From G001797105 sp964528155 (GTDB taxonomy: Bacteria > Chloroflexota > Anaerolineae > Anaerolineales > E44-bin32), in NCBI GenBank assembly GCA_964528155.1, contig CAZGRL010000155.1, positions 1 to 7,548 on the forward strand: DNA of 7,548 nt, written 5' to 3'. A program made the position numbers and the translations under genes. Positions 5,909-7,548 of the stretch are shown in pieces. The notes beneath the pieces were generated by a model that saw only the letters and a program-made list of their open reading frames with translations, was not told the DNA's origin and did no database searches. Numbering within the stretch: position 1 is the first letter of the stretch; each line of letters opens with the position of its first letter.

Positions 5909-7362
5909 CACTGCCACGGATACCACCACGGCTTGACGCCGCCTTCGATTTCCCAGTGGACGTGTTTGGTTTCGGTGAATGCCTCCAGCCCTTCGAATCC
6001 CAGCTCGCGGCCCAGGCCGGATCGTTTGAACCCCCCGAACGGACCGGCCAGATTGTCGATCAGCGGGTCGTTGACCCATACGTTGCCGGCTTCGATGTCC
6101 TCGAAGTAGCGCCGCACCTTGCGGGGGTCGTTGGTGAAGAGGGTTGCGCCCAGGCCGTAGGAAGATCGATTGGCCCTCTCCAGCGCCTCTTCCAGGTTAT
6201 CTACCTCCATCAGTGGACACACAGGCCCGAAGGTCTCTTCCTGCATCAAGGTCATTTCGTCCCGCACACCGGTCAGCACGGTCGGCTCAAGAAAGAAACC
6301 GCGGTCAAATCCCTCGGGGGTCTTGCCTCCATGGAGCACATGTGCGCCCTGATCCGCGCAGGCGTCGATCTTGGCGATGACCTTCTTTCTCTCACTGGCG
6401 CGAATCATCGGCGTGACCTCGGTTTGCGGATCCATTCCCGGACCGATGACCAGGGAACCGGCCAGGTCGACAACGCGTTCGACAAAGTCGCCGAACACGC
6501 CGCGCTCGACGAAGACCCGTTCGATGGATGTGCACACCTGTCCGGCGTTGAGGAACGACCCCCACACGCAAGCTCGAGAGGCGGCTTCCATGTCGGCGTC
6601 AGCGCAGACGATCAAAGGATCCTTCCCCCCCAGCTCGAGGTTCAGGCGCTTCACGTCGTCGGCGGCGGTGCGCATGATGTGCTGGCCGACCTCGGTACTT
6701 CCGGTGAAGGCGATCATGCGCACATCCGGATGCCGGATCAGCCGCTCCCCGACTTGCGCCCCCGATCCGGCGACGATGTTGACCACGCCTTCCGGCAAGT
6801 GATCGAAAATCCTGGTCAGGCCCAGGGTGGTCCAGGGAGTGTAGGATGCCGGCTTGATGACCACAGTGTTGCCGGCCGCAAGCGCGGGCGCCACTTTCCA
6901 GGCCAGCAGCAGCAATGGGTAGTTCCAGGGGACGATGCACGCCACGACACCCACCGGCGCTTTCAGAACCAGCGAGAGCTGTCCGGCCTCGGGCGAGGGG
7001 ATCACCCTACCCCGCACATGTCGCGCCAGCTCAGCGTAGCTGTCCAGGCACTCGGCGGCAAAAGAAACGTAGCCCTTGTTTTTTCGCAGCGTGCGTCCGG
7101 TTTCGCCGGTCAGCTCGGCGGCGATCTCATCCAACCGACCACGAAGTTTGTTCGCGCCTTCATGAAGGAGGTTGGCCCGCTCTGGTGCGGGCATCTTGCG
7201 CCAGTCGTCGAAGGCTCGCTTGGCCGCGGCCACGGCCCGGTCGACATCCCCCGGGCCACCCTGCGCCGCCTGGCCGAGGACTTCTTCACTCGCCGGATCG
7301 ATCACTTCCGCCGGCTGTGCCTCGCCGGCCACGGCCTGCCCCCCGATCCACAACTCACGCAT
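5908..7362 (-). CDS. aldehyde dehydrogenase family protein (NAD(P)+-dependent)
   Basis: A 484-residue enzyme of normal length for the ALDH superfamily, oxidising an aldehyde to its acid. All key residues are present: Asn147 in PWNYP (oxyanion), Lys170 in VIKPAS (cofactor), FTGSTEVG (219-226), Glu243 in ELGGKDP (general base), Cys277 in GQVCTS (nucleophile), Glu376 in EETFGP (ribose contact) and PFGGFKRSGLGRE (441-453). Ser173 replaces the Glu of the usual K-P-x-E that favours NAD+; NADP+-using GabD has K-P-A-S, so NADP+ use is possible (inference). Overall it looks like betaine-/amino-aldehyde dehydrogenases. Start: ATG 7362 has AGGAG 8 bases upstream, while the frame extends further to 7422 only through heptamer-repeat DNA. 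It probably precedes the lysine-dehydrogenase-like gene in one transcription unit, although 252 bp of repeat separates them. Aminoadipate semialdehyde is an attractive substrate; gamma-aminobutyraldehyde, betaine aldehyde or succinate semialdehyde cannot be excluded. Confidence 0.93.
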   Translation of the reverse strand: MRELWIGGQAVAGEAQPAEVIDPASEEVLGQAAQGGPGDVDRAVAAAKRAFDDWRKMPAPERANLLHEGANKLRGRLDEIAAELTGETGRTLRKNKGYVSFAAECLDSYAELARHVRGRVIPSPEAGQLSLVLKAPVGVVACIVPWNYPLLLLAWKVAPALAAGNTVVIKPASYTPWTTLGLTRIFDHLPEGVVNIVAGSGAQVGERLIRHPDVRMIAFTGSTEVGQHIMRTAADDVKRLNLELGGKDPLIVCADADMEAASRACVWGSFLNAGQVCTSIERVFVERGVFGDFVERVVDLAGSLVIGPGMDPQTEVTPMIRASERKKVIAKIDACADQGAHVLHGGKTPEGFDRGFFLEPTVLTGVRDEMTLMQEETFGPVCPLMEVDNLEEALERANRSSYGLGATLFTNDPRKVRRYFEDIEAGNVWVNDPLIDNLAGPFGGFKRSGLGRELGFEGLEAFTETKHVHWEIEGGVKPWWYPWQ

Positions 7363-7370
7363 CTTGGGAA

Positions 7371-7375
7371 CTCCT
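7371..7375 (-). promoter_or_regulatory. ribosome binding site fixing the aldehyde dehydrogenase start at 7362
   Basis: AGGAG on the minus strand lies 8 bases before ATG 7362, the same motif and spacing as for the downstream dehydrogenase. It excludes the longer frame beginning at 7422. Confidence 0.75.
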
Positions 7376-7378
7376 GGA

Positions 7379-7462
7379 AGAAAGCGGTCAGCAATAAGCA
7401 GTAGGCAATAAGCAACAAGCAATTAGCAACTGGCAGTTAGCCGTCAGCGATCAGCTGTCAGC
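7379..7462. repeat. AGC-heptamer array (left part of composite element, copy 2)
   Basis: Twelve 7-base units in perfect register, ten ending AGC and two ending GGC (AGTAGGC at 7400, AACTGGC at 7428). GGTCAGC, AACAAGC, AATTAGC and GATCAGC also occur in copy 1. It begins just beyond the aldehyde dehydrogenase ribosome binding site, the same placement relative to a minus-strand start as copy 1. Confidence 0.9.
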
Positions 7463-7508
7463 CTATGACCACCGATCTGGAAAAAAACACTCCCGGAATC
7501 ACTCCCCC
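7463..7508. repeat. spacer of composite element, copy 2
   Basis: A 46-bp segment aligning with 5759-5803. It contains an A7 run (7481-7487) where copy 1 has a G/A mix. No gene is seen. Confidence 0.65.
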
Positions 7509-7548
7509 CACTCACTTATCACTCATTACGTTTTACGTTTTACGTTTT
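7509..7548. repeat. GTTTTAC heptamer array (right part of composite element, copy 2), cut by window end
   Basis: Five full units (CACTCAC, TTATCAC, TCATTAC, then GTTTTAC twice) and a partial sixth run off the window. Relative to copy 1 there is one extra whole unit before the first GTTTTAC, so the two copies differ by exactly 7 bases here. By analogy with copy 1, another minus-strand stop codon may lie soon after the window end. Confidence 0.85.

Noticed and set aside
5761..7404. Long plus-strand open frame of 547 codons opposite the aldehyde dehydrogenase
   Set aside because: It is an antisense shadow of a gene with full ALDH motifs. Its first part translates the heptamer array into a periodic Ser/Cys/Val/Leu pattern, and it has no recognisable domain or ribosome binding site.

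Overview
The window is a high-GC bacterial scaffold piece, probably from a metagenome-derived genome. Two clues suggest Chloroflexota: a lipoprotein with a Thr/Pro-rich linker directly after the lipid-anchor Cys, and intergenic DNA filled with degenerate 7-nt tracts. I recall similar tracts from that phylum. The assignment is inference, since no rRNA or marker gene is present.

Layout, left to right. Bases 1-147 are non-coding and repeat-like. Bases 148-720 encode the C-terminal half of a subtilase (S8) that lacks the Asp and His parts of the catalytic triad, so it is a remnant or truncated gene. Bases 721-1152 hold a scaffold gap (10 N at 884-893) embedded in poly-G/poly-C sequence and bracketed by a perfect 17-bp inverted repeat. 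The gap looks like an assembly artefact, so linkage of the subtilase piece to the rest is uncertain. After the gap, two plus-strand genes lie 15 bp apart and probably form an operon: an S41-family lipoprotein peptidase (1153-3189) and a DAO-family FAD-dependent oxidoreductase (3205-4374). Converging on them from the right are two minus-strand genes: an NAD(P)-binding saccharopine dehydrogenase/lysine 6-dehydrogenase-like protein (5655-4477) and an aldehyde dehydrogenase (7362-5908) with all catalytic residues intact.

Function. The three metabolic enzymes together suggest amine or amino-acid catabolism. One coherent reading is lysine (or pipecolate) oxidation: the lysine dehydrogenase-like enzyme or the flavin oxidase would give the aminoadipate-semialdehyde/piperideine-carboxylate level, and the aldehyde dehydrogenase would oxidise it to 2-aminoadipate. 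Substrates are not proved by the sequence.

The most unusual feature is the intergenic DNA. Both minus-strand upstream regions (5682-5908 and 7379-7548) carry the same composite element: an array of degenerate heptamers ending in AGC, a related 45-46 bp spacer, then an array of degenerate heptamers of the GTYTTRC type, all in strict 7-nt register. The convergent gap (4384-4480) carries a shorter relative that folds into a hairpin. The second type of array runs right up to the stop codons of both minus-strand genes.
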